Shown: in pieces, positions 17,761 through 26,867 of the stretch | How positions within the stretch are numbered: the first letter of the stretch is position 1 | How the letters are laid out: each line of letters starts with the position of its first letter | From: Prevotella sp. | GTDB taxonomy: Bacteria; Bacteroidota; Bacteroidia; Bacteroidales; Bacteroidaceae | DNA: 57,189 bases | Assembly: GCA_022511045.1 (NCBI GenBank) | Contig: JAFLSF010000007.1 | Span: 1-57,189 of the forward strand | Reading direction: 5' to 3' | Made by a program: the position numbers and the translations under genes | The notes under the pieces: generated by a model | The model's input: only the letters and a program-made list of their open reading frames with translations | Told to the model about the DNA's origin: nothing | Databases searched by the model: none

Positions 17761-18105
17761 TTAAGCCTCCTCTTTTTTAGCAAGTTTGTTACGACGCTTC
17801 TCAGCATACTCAATAGCATACTTGTCAAGCTTTACGGTCTGGAAACGGAGAACTTTCTCATCACGGCGGAAAGCAGTCTCCAGCGTCTTAATCACTGTTG
17901 GCTCAGCCTTGAACTCTACGAGGCAATAAAAACCCGTAGACTTCTTCTGAATAGCATAAGCCATCTTCTTCAATCCCCAGGTCTCCTCATTCAGAATCTC
18001 TGCACCCTTGTCGGTGAGAATCTTCTTGAACTTAGCGACCGTTTCCTTCATCTGGTCATCAGACAAAACGGGATTCAAAATGAAAACGGTTTCGTATTGA
18101 TTCAT
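17761..18105 (-). CDS. rpsF: 30S ribosomal protein bS6
   Basis: This 114-residue protein is bS6, the partner of bS18 on the 30S platform. It shows [18 protein letters not shown] at the start, [20 protein letters not shown] and the C-terminal [18 protein letters not shown]. It is the first gene of the operon, with a -7 element about 48 bp upstream. An autoregulatory S6:S18 leader was not confidently seen. Confidence 0.96.
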   Translation of the reverse strand: MNQYETVFILNPVLSDDQMKETVAKFKKILTDKGAEILNEETWGLKKMAYAIQKKSTGFYCLVEFKAEPTVIKTLETAFRRDEKVLRFQTVKLDKYAIEYAEKRRNKLAKKEEA

Positions 18106-18152
18106 ACTACTTTAATTGATTAAATAAATGTTATTTTTGCAAATTGCGGGTG

Positions 18153-18160
18153 CAAAGGTA
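18153..18160 (-). promoter_or_regulatory. -7 element of the rpsF operon
   Basis: On the minus strand TACCTTTG followed by C, giving a leader of roughly 44 bases before rpsF. The -33 is weak. Confidence 0.65.
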
Positions 18161-18204
18161 CTACTTTTTTGCAAATAATGGGCAATGAATCATCAATTAT
18201 TTTG

Positions 18205-18212
18205 TATATTTG
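18205..18212 (+). promoter_or_regulatory. -7 element of the small membrane protein gene
   Basis: TATATTTG followed by C matches TAnnTTTG, 19 bp before the ATG at 18232. It shows that the longer reading frame starting at 18169 is not the gene start. Confidence 0.55.
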
Positions 18213-18231
18213 CACCAAATTTAACGATTTT

Positions 18232-18411
18232 ATGAAGAAACTGACCACTTATATAGGTGTTCTCCTTATTATATTGGGCACTTTGACACTTGCATTGACA
18301 CGCCTCAATAGTTTGTCGAACAGCAACTGGCTTTTACTTTTAGGCTTGTTGTTCATCATTTTTGGCATTGTGATGCACATCCGCAAAATCAAACACGAAA
18401 GCAACTATTAG
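18232..18411 (+). CDS. Small two-span membrane protein
   Basis: This 59-residue protein has two hydrophobic helices (about residues 7-23 and 31-50) separated by a short polar loop (TRLNSLSNSN), and a basic C-terminus (RKIKHESNY). The start MKKLTTYIGVLLII follows a -7 element. Similar unnamed small inner-membrane proteins are frequent in Bacteroidales. Function is unknown. It lies 37 bp before the Y-family polymerase gene and diverges from rpsF. Confidence 0.7.
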   Translation: MKKLTTYIGVLLIILGTLTLALTRLNSLSNSNWLLLLGLLFIIFGIVMHIRKIKHESNY

Positions 18412-18448
18412 TCCCCTATCCCACCCAAATAAACGCTCTATAACAGGT

Positions 18449-19963
18449 ATGACAGATACGACTAAACACCAGTATATCGCCATTGACCTCAAGTCATTCT
18501 ATGCGTCGGTGGAGTGTGTAGACAGGGGACTCGACCCGCTGACTACACATTTGGTCGTGGCGGATAGCAGCCGCACGGAGAAGACTATCTGTCTGGCTGT
18601 CTCGCCTCCGCTAAAGTCCTACGGCATCGGCGGTCGTGCCCGACTGTTCGAGGTGGTGCAGCGTGTCAGGGAAGTCAACTACGAGCGGCAATGTAAGACC
18701 GCAGAGAAGCGGCTCGTTGGAAAATCATCTGACGAGATAGAATTACAAGCTCACCCCGACTGGGCGCTGGACTACATCGTCGCACCACCCCGCATGGCCC
18801 ATTATATCGAGGCAAGCACCAAAGTCTATGAAACCTACCTAAAATACGTTGCTCCAGAGGACATTTACGCTTATAGCATCGACGAGGTGTTCATAGATGT
18901 GACGGGCTATCTGAAAAGTTACAAGATGACCGCCCATGAACTGGCTACTACCATGATTCGTGCCGTGAAAGAGCGGACGGGTATCACAGCTACGGCTGGT
19001 ATCGGTACCAATATGTACCTCTGCAAGGTGGCAATGGACATCGTTGCGAAGCACATCCCCGCAGACGAACAAGGAGTGCGCATTGGCGAACTTGACGAGA
19101 TGAGTTATCGGCAAACCTTATGGAATCACCGACCTTTGACAGACTTCTGGCGGGTTGGACGAGGCATTGCCGAACGACTTGCTCCTTATGGTATTGACAC
19201 GATGGGAAAAATAGCAAGGCTTTCTTTGCAGAATGAAGAACTACTCTACCGCCTTTTTGGAGTCAATGCCGAACTGCTGATAGACCACGCATGGGGCTGG
19301 GAACCATGTACCATCGAACAGGTAAAGGCCTACAAACCAGAGAACAGTTCGCTAAGTAGCGGGCAAGTGCTGACATATCCCTACGATTGGAAGAAAACCC
19401 GTATTGTAGTGCACGAAATGGCCGATGCCGCAGCCCTTGACCTCGTTGCCAAGCGGCTCGTAACTGACCAGATGGTACTAACCATTGGCTACGACGTGGA
19501 GAGCCTGACCAATCCCGACATACGTTCCAAATATATCGGTGAAATGACGACAGACCGTTACGGAAGGCAAGTTCCCAAACATGCTCACGGAACGGCAAAT
19601 CTTGACAGACAAACCTCGTCAGCAAGAATCATCACCGATGCCGTCATGCAACTCTACGACCGCATTGTCAATCCCGACTTGCTCGTCCGCAGGATTACCC
19701 TTGCCACCTGCCATGTTGTTGATGAGTCATTGGCTGGGCATGAGGAACAGCCGAGACAGCTCGACCTCTTTACCAACTATGAAGAACAAGAGAAAAAGGA
19801 AAAGGCGGAGCAAGCAGCCCTTGACAAGGAACGGAGAATACAAGAAGCGCAACTCGCCATCAAGCGTCGCTTCGGAAAAAACATCATACTGAAAGGAATC
19901 AACTTTGAAGAAGGAGCAACCGCTAGACAACGTAATGCACAAATAGGAGGACACAAGGCATGA
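18449..19963 (+). CDS. Y-family DNA polymerase (DinB/UmuC-like)
   Basis: This 504-residue translesion polymerase shows AIDLKSFYASVEC (first catalytic Asp about 12), YSIDEVFIDV (catalytic Asp-Glu about 145-146), TATAGIGTNMYLCKVAMD and the helix-hairpin region TDFWRVGRGIAERL. The usual YSIDEAF is YSIDEVF here. Insertions around residues 70-110 make it longer than DinB. A QLDLF motif near residue 437 is a classical beta-clamp-binding pentapeptide, followed by a charged tail. Its stop overlaps the start of a small YolD-like gene by four bases. No SOS-type operator was identified. This polymerase type often rides on plasmids or phage-derived DNA, but no mobile genes are seen here. Confidence 0.92.
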   Translation: MTDTTKHQYIAIDLKSFYASVECVDRGLDPLTTHLVVADSSRTEKTICLAVSPPLKSYGIGGRARLFEVVQRVREVNYERQCKTAEKRLVGKSSDEIELQAHPDWALDYIVAPPRMAHYIEASTKVYETYLKYVAPEDIYAYSIDEVFIDVTGYLKSYKMTAHELATTMIRAVKERTGITATAGIGTNMYLCKVAMDIVAKHIPADEQGVRIGELDEMSYRQTLWNHRPLTDFWRVGRGIAERLAPYGIDTMGKIARLSLQNEELLYRLFGVNAELLIDHAWGWEPCTIEQVKAYKPENSSLSSGQVLTYPYDWKKTRIVVHEMADAAALDLVAKRLVTDQMVLTIGYDVESLTNPDIRSKYIGEMTTDRYGRQVPKHAHGTANLDRQTSSARIITDAVMQLYDRIVNPDLLVRRITLATCHVVDESLAGHEEQPRQLDLFTNYEEQEKKEKAEQAALDKERRIQEAQLAIKRRFGKNIILKGINFEEGATARQRNAQIGGHKA

Positions 19964-20148
19964 CAGACAACTATTCCGATATTATCCATTTTCCACACCA
20001 CACATCCAAAAGACATCCGCAGATGCCAATAGAAGCCCGTGCTGCACAGTTTGCCCCTTTCGCAGCACTCACGGGATATAATGCTGCCATCAACGAACTG
20101 GTACGGAAAACATTACAACAATCTCCAGACTTGGAAGACGATTTATAG
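19960..20148 (+). CDS. Small YolD-like protein coupled to the polymerase
   Basis: This 62-residue protein starts in an ATGA overlap with the polymerase stop codon. Its core RAAQFAPFAALTGYNAAI resembles the PFAxL core of YolD-like proteins, which sit beside UvrX/UmuC-type polymerases in Firmicutes. I therefore infer a polymerase accessory protein. The N-terminal part (IIHFPHHTSKRHPQMP) is His/Pro-rich. There is no signal or membrane segment. The identity is from motif and context only. Confidence 0.72.
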   Translation: MTDNYSDIIHFPHHTSKRHPQMPIEARAAQFAPFAALTGYNAAINELVRKTLQQSPDLEDDL

Positions 20149-20259
20149 TTTCCAAACCAATGTTAATTTTTGCAGGACTGAGGTCTATCTTCCCATCAAC
20201 TAAAGCGCAAAATATCGTTAATAATCACACAGAACGTACACAAATCTCAAAAAAAACAT

Positions 20260-20267
20260 TACCTTTG
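20260..20267 (+). promoter_or_regulatory. -7 element of the efflux operon
   Basis: TACCTTTG followed by C, 37 bp before the ATG at 20304. It lies inside the longer reading frame beginning at 20160 and so excludes that start. Confidence 0.65.
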
Positions 20268-20303
20268 CACATTATTTGTAAGAAAACTAAACAAAAAGCA
20301 TAC

Positions 20304-21638
20304 ATGAAAAAAACAGTATTGACCATAGCCATGTTGGCGAGTCTGTCGGCACAGGCACAACAACAGTGGACTTTGCGTGAGTGTATTGATTATGCCATGC
20401 AGAACAATATTACGCTGCGTCAGGCTAAACTACAGAAACAGTCGGCTACTGAAGACCGCAAGCAATCCCAGGCTGCCCTACTACCGTCGCTATCGGCATC
20501 TACCAACCAAAGCATGGGCTATCGTCCTTGGCAAGAAACGGGCACAACGTATGTGACTAACGGCACGGTGAACAACAAAGTGCGCAAAACTTACTATAAT
20601 GGCACTTACGGCATCAACGCTTCGTGGACCGTATGGAACGGCAACAGAAACTATAATCAGGTAAAGCAGAACAAACTTGCCGAGGAACAGGCCGAACTGG
20701 AAATACAAGAGACAGCCAATTCGATTCAAGAAAAGATAGCCCAGCTATATGTACAAGTGCTTTACATGAACGAGGCCATTGCCGTCAATCAGCAAAGTCT
20801 TGAGGCCAGCAAGAAGAACGAGGAGCGTGGCAGACAGATGGTTGAGGTGGGCAAGATGTCTAAGGCTGACTTGGCACAGTTGACAGCACAACGAGCCACT
20901 GACGAATATAACTTAGTAGAGGCTCAGAGCAACCTTGCAAACTATAAATTGCAGTTGAAGCAACTACTGGAAATCACTGGCGAACAAGTATTTGAGGTTG
21001 CAACGCCTACTGCAAGCGACGAACAAGCACTCACCACTATCCCCTCGTTGAACGGTATATATGAACAAGCGTTAGCGCAACGCCCCGAGATAAAAAATGC
21101 AGAGTTAGACCTCCAGCAGAGCGACATTCAACTGAAGATAGCACGTGCAGGATATATGCCAACTATCAGTCTGACAGGCGGTGTGGGTACCAGTACGTCG
21201 TCGAACAACTCTAAAGAATGGAATCGCCAGATAAAGACCAACTTCGATGCTTCTGCAGGCGTGGGTGTCAGCGTTCCCATCTTCGACGGCCGTAAAGCCC
21301 GTACAGACATTCGCAAGGCTCGCATCCAGCAGGAGCAGGCGCTACTGTCAATAGAGAACGAGCGCAAGCAGTTGTACCAAAGTGTAGAGGGCTACTGGCT
21401 GGACGCACAGAGCAATCAGCAGAAATTTCGAGCGGCACAAGCCAGCGTAGAGAGCGAGCAGCTGAGCTATGACTTGCTGTCCGAACAATTCCAGTTGGGA
21501 CTGAAGAACATCGTGGAACTGATGAATGGCAAAACCAGTCTGCTGAAAGCCCAACAAGACAAGTTGCAGTCGAAGTATCTGACAATTTTGAGCCAGCAGT
21601 TGTTGCGTTTCTATCAGGGCGAGACAATGGACATCTAA
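20304..21638 (+). CDS. TolC-family outer membrane efflux protein
   Basis: This 444-residue protein has a signal peptide (MKKTVLTIAMLASLSAQAQ) followed by two homologous outer-membrane efflux domains. They are helix-rich, with WTLRECIDYAMQNNITLRQA at the start and the typical SVPIFDGRKARTDIRKA and EQFQLGLKNIVELMNGKTSLL in the second half. It forms the outer-membrane channel of a tripartite exporter with the MacA/MacB-like proteins encoded next. The start at 20304 gives a standard signal peptide and follows the -7 element. It is the first gene of an operon that runs at least to 24880. Confidence 0.94.
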   Translation: MKKTVLTIAMLASLSAQAQQQWTLRECIDYAMQNNITLRQAKLQKQSATEDRKQSQAALLPSLSASTNQSMGYRPWQETGTTYVTNGTVNNKVRKTYYNGTYGINASWTVWNGNRNYNQVKQNKLAEEQAELEIQETANSIQEKIAQLYVQVLYMNEAIAVNQQSLEASKKNEERGRQMVEVGKMSKADLAQLTAQRATDEYNLVEAQSNLANYKLQLKQLLEITGEQVFEVATPTASDEQALTTIPSLNGIYEQALAQRPEIKNAELDLQQSDIQLKIARAGYMPTISLTGGVGTSTSSNNSKEWNRQIKTNFDASAGVGVSVPIFDGRKARTDIRKARIQQEQALLSIENERKQLYQSVEGYWLDAQSNQQKFRAAQASVESEQLSYDLLSEQFQLGLKNIVELMNGKTSLLKAQQDKLQSKYLTILSQQLLRFYQGETMDI

Positions 21639-21682
21639 CAAACGACCAAACAAAACTATCAAGAATAAAATTAAAAAGAGAT

Positions 21683-22867
21683 ATGAACAACAAGAAAATT
21701 TGGCTCATCGTCTGCGCAGTAGCAGTGATAGCCCTTATCGTCTGGCTGGTGGCAGGCGGTAAGAAAGAGGAGAAAGTATCATTTGAAACGGCTAAGGTGG
21801 AGCGCCAGAACATCAGTCAGAGCATCACCGCTACGGGAACTATCGAACCGGTCACCAGCGTCACCGTAGGTACACAGGTGAGCGGTATCGTGGCCAAGTT
21901 GTATGTAGATTACAATAGTGTCGTCAAAAAGGGCGAGGTCATTGCCGAGTTGGACAAGACCAATCTGATTAGCGAGCTGAACACTGCCCGTTCCAACCTA
22001 TCCAGCGCACAAAGCACTCTGAACTACCAGCAAGCCAATTTCAATCGTTATCAGACGTTGTTCGACAAGGGATTAGTCAGTGCCAACGACTACGAGAGTG
22101 CCAAATTGGACTACGAAAAAGCTCGCGAGGCAGTAAAGACTGCCCAGCAGAGCGTTAACAAGGCAGAAACCAACTTAGGCTATGCCACCATCACCTCACC
22201 CATTGACGGTGTTGTGCTGTCGAAATCAGTGGAGGAAGGACAAACGGTAGCCGCTTCGTTCAACACTCCCGAGCTGTTTACCATAGCAAAAGACCTTACT
22301 GATATGCGTGTCATTGCCGACATAGATGAGGCTGACATCGGTGGTGTGAAGGAAGGTCAGCGTGTATCGTTCACTGTTGATGCTTTCCCCGACGATTCTT
22401 TCGAAGGGCGTGTCACCCAAGTTCGCCAGCAAGCCACTACAGAAAGTAATGTTGTTACATACGAAGTAGTTATCTCGGCTCCCAACAAAGACCTAAAACT
22501 GAAGCCAGGACTGACAGCCAACGTCACTATATTTACTTTGGAAAAGGACAACGTGCTGGCGGCTCCAGCAAAGGCTCTGCGCTTCATGCCCAACGAGGCT
22601 CTGTTGAGCGAAGAACAGACAATAGAAGACGTAGAAGCTCCCCATAAGGTCTGGACTTTAGAAGGCAATACGTTTAAAGCTCACGCCGTAGAAACGGGTA
22701 CCAGCAACGGTATGCTGACCGAGATTGTAAGCGGTATATCCGAGGGAACCGACGTACTGGTAGACTTTGAACTGACGGGCGGCGAAGCAATGAAAGAACA
22801 ACAGGCTTCTAACCCCTTCATGCCGCGTCCGCGTAATAACAAAAACAACAATCAACAGAAGAAGTAA
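21683..22867 (+). CDS. Periplasmic adaptor subunit (MacA/HlyD-like)
   Basis: This 394-residue membrane-fusion protein has an N-terminal anchor (about 5-25), then ITATGTIEPVTSVTVGTQVSG, a split lipoyl domain and a coiled-coil hairpin (about 95-165, QSTLNYQQANFNRYQTLF). The second lipoyl half contains TSPIDGVVLSKSVEEGQTV, followed by beta-barrel and membrane-proximal domains. The Asn/Gln/Lys-rich C-terminus is low complexity. It should link the TolC-like channel to the MacB-like ABC transporter encoded directly downstream. Export substrate is unknown. Confidence 0.94.
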   Translation: MNNKKIWLIVCAVAVIALIVWLVAGGKKEEKVSFETAKVERQNISQSITATGTIEPVTSVTVGTQVSGIVAKLYVDYNSVVKKGEVIAELDKTNLISELNTARSNLSSAQSTLNYQQANFNRYQTLFDKGLVSANDYESAKLDYEKAREAVKTAQQSVNKAETNLGYATITSPIDGVVLSKSVEEGQTVAASFNTPELFTIAKDLTDMRVIADIDEADIGGVKEGQRVSFTVDAFPDDSFEGRVTQVRQQATTESNVVTYEVVISAPNKDLKLKPGLTANVTIFTLEKDNVLAAPAKALRFMPNEALLSEEQTIEDVEAPHKVWTLEGNTFKAHAVETGTSNGMLTEIVSGISEGTDVLVDFELTGGEAMKEQQASNPFMPRPRNNKNNNQQKK

Positions 22868-22870
22868 CGT

Positions 22871-23623
22871 ATGGATAACAGAAAAGTTGTTATCGAGTTG
22901 CAAGATGTAAAGCGCTACTTTCAAGTAGGCTCCGAGACTGTTAAGGCTTTGCGTGGCGTATCGTTCAAAATTTACGAGGGCGAGTTTGTCACTATTCAGG
23001 GCACCTCGGGTTCGGGCAAGTCGACGCTGCTCAACCAATTGGGCTGTCTGGACACGCCTACCAGCGGCGAGTACTACTTAGACGGCATACCCGTACGCAC
23101 TATGTCGAAGACCCAGCGTGCCCATCTGCGTAACCAGAAAATTGGCTTCGTATTCCAAAACTACAATTTGCTGGCTAAAACTACTGCCGTAGAGAATGTA
23201 GAACTGCCACTTATGTACAACTCGAAATACACAGCTCAGCAGCGTCGTCAAGCAGCCATCAAGGCGTTGGAGGCCGTAGGACTGGGCGACCGTCTATACC
23301 ACAAGTCGAACCAAATGTCGGGTGGTCAGATGCAGCGTGTGGCCATTGCCCGTGCTTTGGTCAACGACCCAGCCGTGCTGTTGGCTGACGAGGCTACGGG
23401 TAACCTCGACACCCGCACGTCGTTTGAGATGCTGGTATTGTTTCAAGAATTGTACAAGCAGGGACACACTATTATCTTCGTGACCCATAACCCCGAAATA
23501 GCTGAATACTCCAGCCGTAATATCAACCTCAGAGACGGTAAGATACGCGAAGATACCGTCAACCCTCACATCAAGTCGGCAGCAGAGGCTTTGGCAGCAT
23601 TACCCAAACCACAAGACGACTGA
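22871..23623 (+). CDS. ABC transporter ATPase (MacB/LolD type)
   Basis: This 250-residue protein carries Walker A GTSGSGKST (about 44-52), the Q-loop FVFQNYNLLAKTT, the signature MSGGQMQRVAIARAL and Walker B VLLADEATGNLDT with the H-loop in FVTHNPE. This set is typical of the MacB/LolD/FtsE class that powers type VII (mechanotransmission) ABC systems. The permease is encoded separately downstream, whereas in E. coli MacB the two are fused. It follows the adaptor gene by only 3 bp. Confidence 0.95.
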   Translation: MDNRKVVIELQDVKRYFQVGSETVKALRGVSFKIYEGEFVTIQGTSGSGKSTLLNQLGCLDTPTSGEYYLDGIPVRTMSKTQRAHLRNQKIGFVFQNYNLLAKTTAVENVELPLMYNSKYTAQQRRQAAIKALEAVGLGDRLYHKSNQMSGGQMQRVAIARALVNDPAVLLADEATGNLDTRTSFEMLVLFQELYKQGHTIIFVTHNPEIAEYSSRNINLRDGKIREDTVNPHIKSAAEALAALPKPQDD

Positions 23624-23659
23624 TGGTAGCAATAACCGATAAGCGAAAAGTATCAAGGT

Positions 23660-24880
23660 ATGAACATACTCAATCTATTTAAAGTCAGCCTTAAAGCCGT
23701 TTCCAACAATAAGATGCGGTCATTTCTCAGCATGTTAGGCATTATCATAGGCGTTGCAGCTGTCATCATTATGATGGCCATTGGACAGGGCTCAAAAGAG
23801 AGCATCCGTCAAGAGCTGTCAACTATGGGTACTAACCTGCTGACCATCCGTCCTGGTGCCGATATGCGAGGTGGTGTGCGTCAAGACCCTTCAGCTATGC
23901 AGACGCTGAAAATGGCCGACTATGAGCGCATCCTCCGTGAAAAGAAGTTTGTGTCGAAAGTGTCACCAGAGGTGACTGCCAGCGGTCAAGCCATCTACGG
24001 CAACAACAATACTACAACATCAATGTATGGTGAATCGACCGATTACCTTGACATTAAGTTATGGACTATCGAGGAGGGCGACTGTTTCACCGAAGAGGAT
24101 ATTAAGAAAGCCGCCAAGGTATGTGTCGTAGGTACTACTATCGTCAAAGAATTGTTTGGCACCAACACTGACCCTATTGGCAAGACTATCCGCTTCAAGA
24201 GCATTCCTATGCGCATAGTCGGAGTACTGAAATCGAAAGGGTACAATTCGTGGGGCATGGACCAAGACAACGTCATTATAGCTCCTTACACTACCGTCAT
24301 GAAGCGCATAGCCGCTCAGACGTGGTTCTCTAGCATTGTTTGCTCGGCACTCACAGAGGAGCTCTCCGATGCCGCCATTGAAGAACTAACGCAAATTCTA
24401 CGTGACAACCACAAACTGAAAGGTGAAGCCGTCGATGACTTTACTATCCGTTCGCAGGCCGAAATGATGCAGACAATGTCCAGCACGATGGACACCGTTA
24501 CTATCATTCTCGTTGTAGCAGCTGCTTTCTCGCTGCTTGTAGCAGGTATCGGTATCATGAATATTATGCTCGTGTCAGTAACAGAACGCACCAAGGAGAT
24601 TGGTCTTCGAATGGCTGTAGGAGCTACAGGTCCTGTCATCTCGCTACAGTTCCTCATTGAGTCGGTGCTCATTAGTGTGACGGGCGGATTGCTTGGCATA
24701 TTTGTTGGTTGTAGCATCAGTGAGTTTGTAGTACCCTCGTTCGGCATGCCCAGCAGCGTACCAGCCTGGTCTGTCTATGTATCCTTTATAGTCTGCGTAT
24801 GTATCGGTGTTTTGTTTGGTTATATCCCAGCACAAAAAGCCGCTAACATGGATCCCATCGAGGCCATTCGCCACGAGTAA
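23660..24880 (+). CDS. ABC transporter permease (MacB type)
   Basis: This 406-residue permease has one N-terminal membrane helix (LSMLGIIIGVAAVIIMMAIG), a large periplasmic MacB-PCD domain (about 45-265), then three C-terminal helices of the FtsX domain containing NIMLVSVTERTKEIGLRMAVGA and the ending PAQKAANMDPIEAIRHE. It forms the inner-membrane pump with the ATPase encoded upstream. Its gene ends 2 bp before ruvC. Confidence 0.95.
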   Translation: MNILNLFKVSLKAVSNNKMRSFLSMLGIIIGVAAVIIMMAIGQGSKESIRQELSTMGTNLLTIRPGADMRGGVRQDPSAMQTLKMADYERILREKKFVSKVSPEVTASGQAIYGNNNTTTSMYGESTDYLDIKLWTIEEGDCFTEEDIKKAAKVCVVGTTIVKELFGTNTDPIGKTIRFKSIPMRIVGVLKSKGYNSWGMDQDNVIIAPYTTVMKRIAAQTWFSSIVCSALTEELSDAAIEELTQILRDNHKLKGEAVDDFTIRSQAEMMQTMSSTMDTVTIILVVAAAFSLLVAGIGIMNIMLVSVTERTKEIGLRMAVGATGPVISLQFLIESVLISVTGGLLGIFVGCSISEFVVPSFGMPSSVPAWSVYVSFIVCVCIGVLFGYIPAQKAANMDPIEAIRHE

Positions 24881-24882
24881 TT

Positions 24883-25440
24883 ATGGAGAAAGTCATACTG
24901 GGCATTGACCCTGGCACAAACATCATGGGCTATGGTGTCATTAAAGTAACAGACGGCAAGGTTGAAATGATGACGATGGGCGTCATTGACCTGCGCAAGT
25001 ATGGTGACGGTTATCTGAAGTTAGGGCATATTTTTGAACGCGTGACTGGCATCATTGATGGCTATTTGCCCGACGAGATGGCTATCGAAGCTCCATTTCT
25101 CAACAAGAACGTACAGACGACATTGAAATTAGGACGTGCTCAAGGAACGGCCATAGCTGCAGCTATTCAGCATGGGGTACCTGTTCACGAATATGCACCG
25201 ATGAAAATCAAAATGGCTATTACAGGAAATGGAGCCGCCTCCAAAGAACAGGTGGCAGGTATGCTGCAACGCTTATTGAAGTTTGACAAGGATGCCCTCT
25301 CTAAATTTATGGATGCCACCGATGCACTAGGTGCTGCCTACTGTCACTATATGCAGATGAACCGTCCTGTATCGCAAGTCAATTATAAGGGCTGGAAAGA
25401 TTTTGTGGTGAAAAATAAGGACAAGGTAAAAGGTTTATAA
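24883..25440 (+). CDS. ruvC: Holliday junction resolvase
   Basis: This 185-residue endonuclease cuts Holliday junctions symmetrically after branch migration by RuvAB. Acidic catalytic residues are visible in LGIDPGTNIMGYG (Asp), MAIEAPFLNKN (Glu) and MDATDALGAAYCHY (two Asp). Length is normal for RuvC. It sits 2 bp after the efflux permease gene and 12 bp before an ABC ATPase gene. No ruvA or ruvB is in the window. Confidence 0.96.
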   Translation: MEKVILGIDPGTNIMGYGVIKVTDGKVEMMTMGVIDLRKYGDGYLKLGHIFERVTGIIDGYLPDEMAIEAPFLNKNVQTTLKLGRAQGTAIAAAIQHGVPVHEYAPMKIKMAITGNGAASKEQVAGMLQRLLKFDKDALSKFMDATDALGAAYCHYMQMNRPVSQVNYKGWKDFVVKNKDKVKGL

Positions 25441-25452
25441 CGGAACGAATTT

Positions 25453-26802
25453 ATGCAGCAGATAACAGCCATAGTAGGACGCAACGGCAGCGGTAAGACA
25501 CAATATATTGAAAAGTTGCGCAAACGGTTGGCTTCCGACAAGGTGCGCTATATTGCTTTTAGTGATTCGTATGGGCCTAACGTAGACAACCAATATTATT
25601 TGCAATTGCGCTGGAACCAGCACGACATCGACCACGAAACACCGACCGTAGGCGACTTGCTGCATAGAGCCTATTTGTTAGCAGGCGAGGACACACCAGA
25701 ACGACAACAACTCAAGTCGCACCTCTATGGGCTGTTCCACATGGACGAATTTCTCGACAAGTACATCATTACCCTCTCCAGCGGAGAGCTGCGCAAGTTT
25801 CAACTGACGAAAACACTCTTTGCCAATCCTCGCCTGCTCATCATGGAGAATCCATTTATCGGGTTGGATGCAGATACGCGCAATCAACTAAAGAACCTTT
25901 TGTATCTTTTGGCCCAGAAACGCGACATCGAAATAATGCTCGTACTAGCCAAAACGGACGACATACCCGAGTTTGTGACCAAAATCATAGAGATTGCAGA
26001 AGACACAACGATTTCAGAATATACTAGCCCAACCGAGTACTTCTCCCATCAGTCCCCTATCCCACCCCATGTATTATCGGCAGAAAAGCAGGAAGCTATT
26101 CTAACACTTCCCGCCACTAACAGCAACTATCTCTGCCAACGGGTAGTTGAGATGCACGACGTCAGTATCTGCTATGGTGAACGTACCATTCTGCGCAATC
26201 TGGATTGGACTATCCTCAACGGGGAACGCTGGGCATTATCAGGACAAAATGGCAGCGGGAAATCGACATTATTGTCACTCATCTGTGCCGACAATCCCCA
26301 AAGTTATGCCTGCGATATTACGCTTTTTGACCGTCCGAGAGGCTCTGGCGAAAGCATTTGGGACATTAAACGGCACATTGGTTATGTATCACCCGAGATG
26401 CACCGTTCCTACAAACGCAACTTACCTGCCATTCGTATCGTGGCCAGCGGACTGATGGACTCTATCGGACTCTATGCTGTGCCCAACAAACAGGACTACG
26501 ACAAATGCCGCTGGTGGCTTGACATCTTCGGCATAGCACATTTGGCAGAGCGTCCTTTCCTTCAGTTATCCAGCGGTGAGCAGCGTTTGGTACTATTGGC
26601 ACGGGCGTTTGTCAAAGACCCACAACTGCTGATACTCGACGAGCCCCTACATGGACTGGACTTATGGAACCGCCGACTGGCTAAAGATGTTATTGAGACA
26701 TTCTGTCAGCGAAAAGATAAGACACTTATTATGGTGACACATTATGAGGAAGAACTGCCCAATATTATAACACACAGGTTCTATCTTAAGAAACAACTCT
26801 AA
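25453..26802 (+). CDS. Tandem ATP-binding-cassette protein (ModF-like)
   Basis: This 449-residue soluble protein contains two ABC ATPase domains and no membrane segment. Domain 1 (about 1-200) has GRNGSGKT and LSSGELRKFQL, but its Walker B region reads LLIMENPFIGLD, so the usual Asp-Glu is Glu-Asn and it may bind ATP without hydrolysing it well. Domain 2 (about 230-449) is complete: SGQNGSGKSTLL, LSSGEQRLVLLARAF, LLILDEPLHGLD and the H-loop MVTHYEEEL. The arrangement resembles ModF/PhrA-type proteins of unclear role. It is the last gene of the run starting at tolC. Confidence 0.85.
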   Translation: MQQITAIVGRNGSGKTQYIEKLRKRLASDKVRYIAFSDSYGPNVDNQYYLQLRWNQHDIDHETPTVGDLLHRAYLLAGEDTPERQQLKSHLYGLFHMDEFLDKYIITLSSGELRKFQLTKTLFANPRLLIMENPFIGLDADTRNQLKNLLYLLAQKRDIEIMLVLAKTDDIPEFVTKIIEIAEDTTISEYTSPTEYFSHQSPIPPHVLSAEKQEAILTLPATNSNYLCQRVVEMHDVSICYGERTILRNLDWTILNGERWALSGQNGSGKSTLLSLICADNPQSYACDITLFDRPRGSGESIWDIKRHIGYVSPEMHRSYKRNLPAIRIVASGLMDSIGLYAVPNKQDYDKCRWWLDIFGIAHLAERPFLQLSSGEQRLVLLARAFVKDPQLLILDEPLHGLDLWNRRLAKDVIETFCQRKDKTLIMVTHYEEELPNIITHRFYLKKQL

Positions 26803-26838
26803 TATATAATTAAGGTGGAAACATTGTGTATTCGTTTT

Positions 26839-26854
26839 TGGCACGATGTTTGCT
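26839..26854 (+). promoter_or_regulatory. Sigma-54-type (-24/-12) promoter upstream of clpC
   Basis: TGGCAC-GATGT-TTGCT matches the RpoN consensus TGGCAC-N5-TTGCW, with GG (26840-26841) and GC (26852-26853) exactly 10 bases apart. A start site about 12 bases downstream would leave only a few bases before the ATG at 26868. No TAnnTTTG vegetative -7 element is seen in this 65-bp spacer. Confidence 0.6.
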
Positions 26855-26867
26855 TTAACATGATTGT

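Noticed and set aside
17077..18123. 348-codon reading frame on the plus strand across rplI, rpsR and rpsF
   Set aside because: It is antisense to three well-recognised ribosomal protein genes and has no recognisable domain.
18106..18152. S6:S18 autoregulatory leader before rpsF
   Set aside because: The leader is short and A/T-rich, and no convincing stem with the expected bulge was found by eye.
20160..20303. Longer TolC start at 20160
   Set aside because: The promoter -7 element lies at 20260-20267 and the signal peptide starts at 20304.
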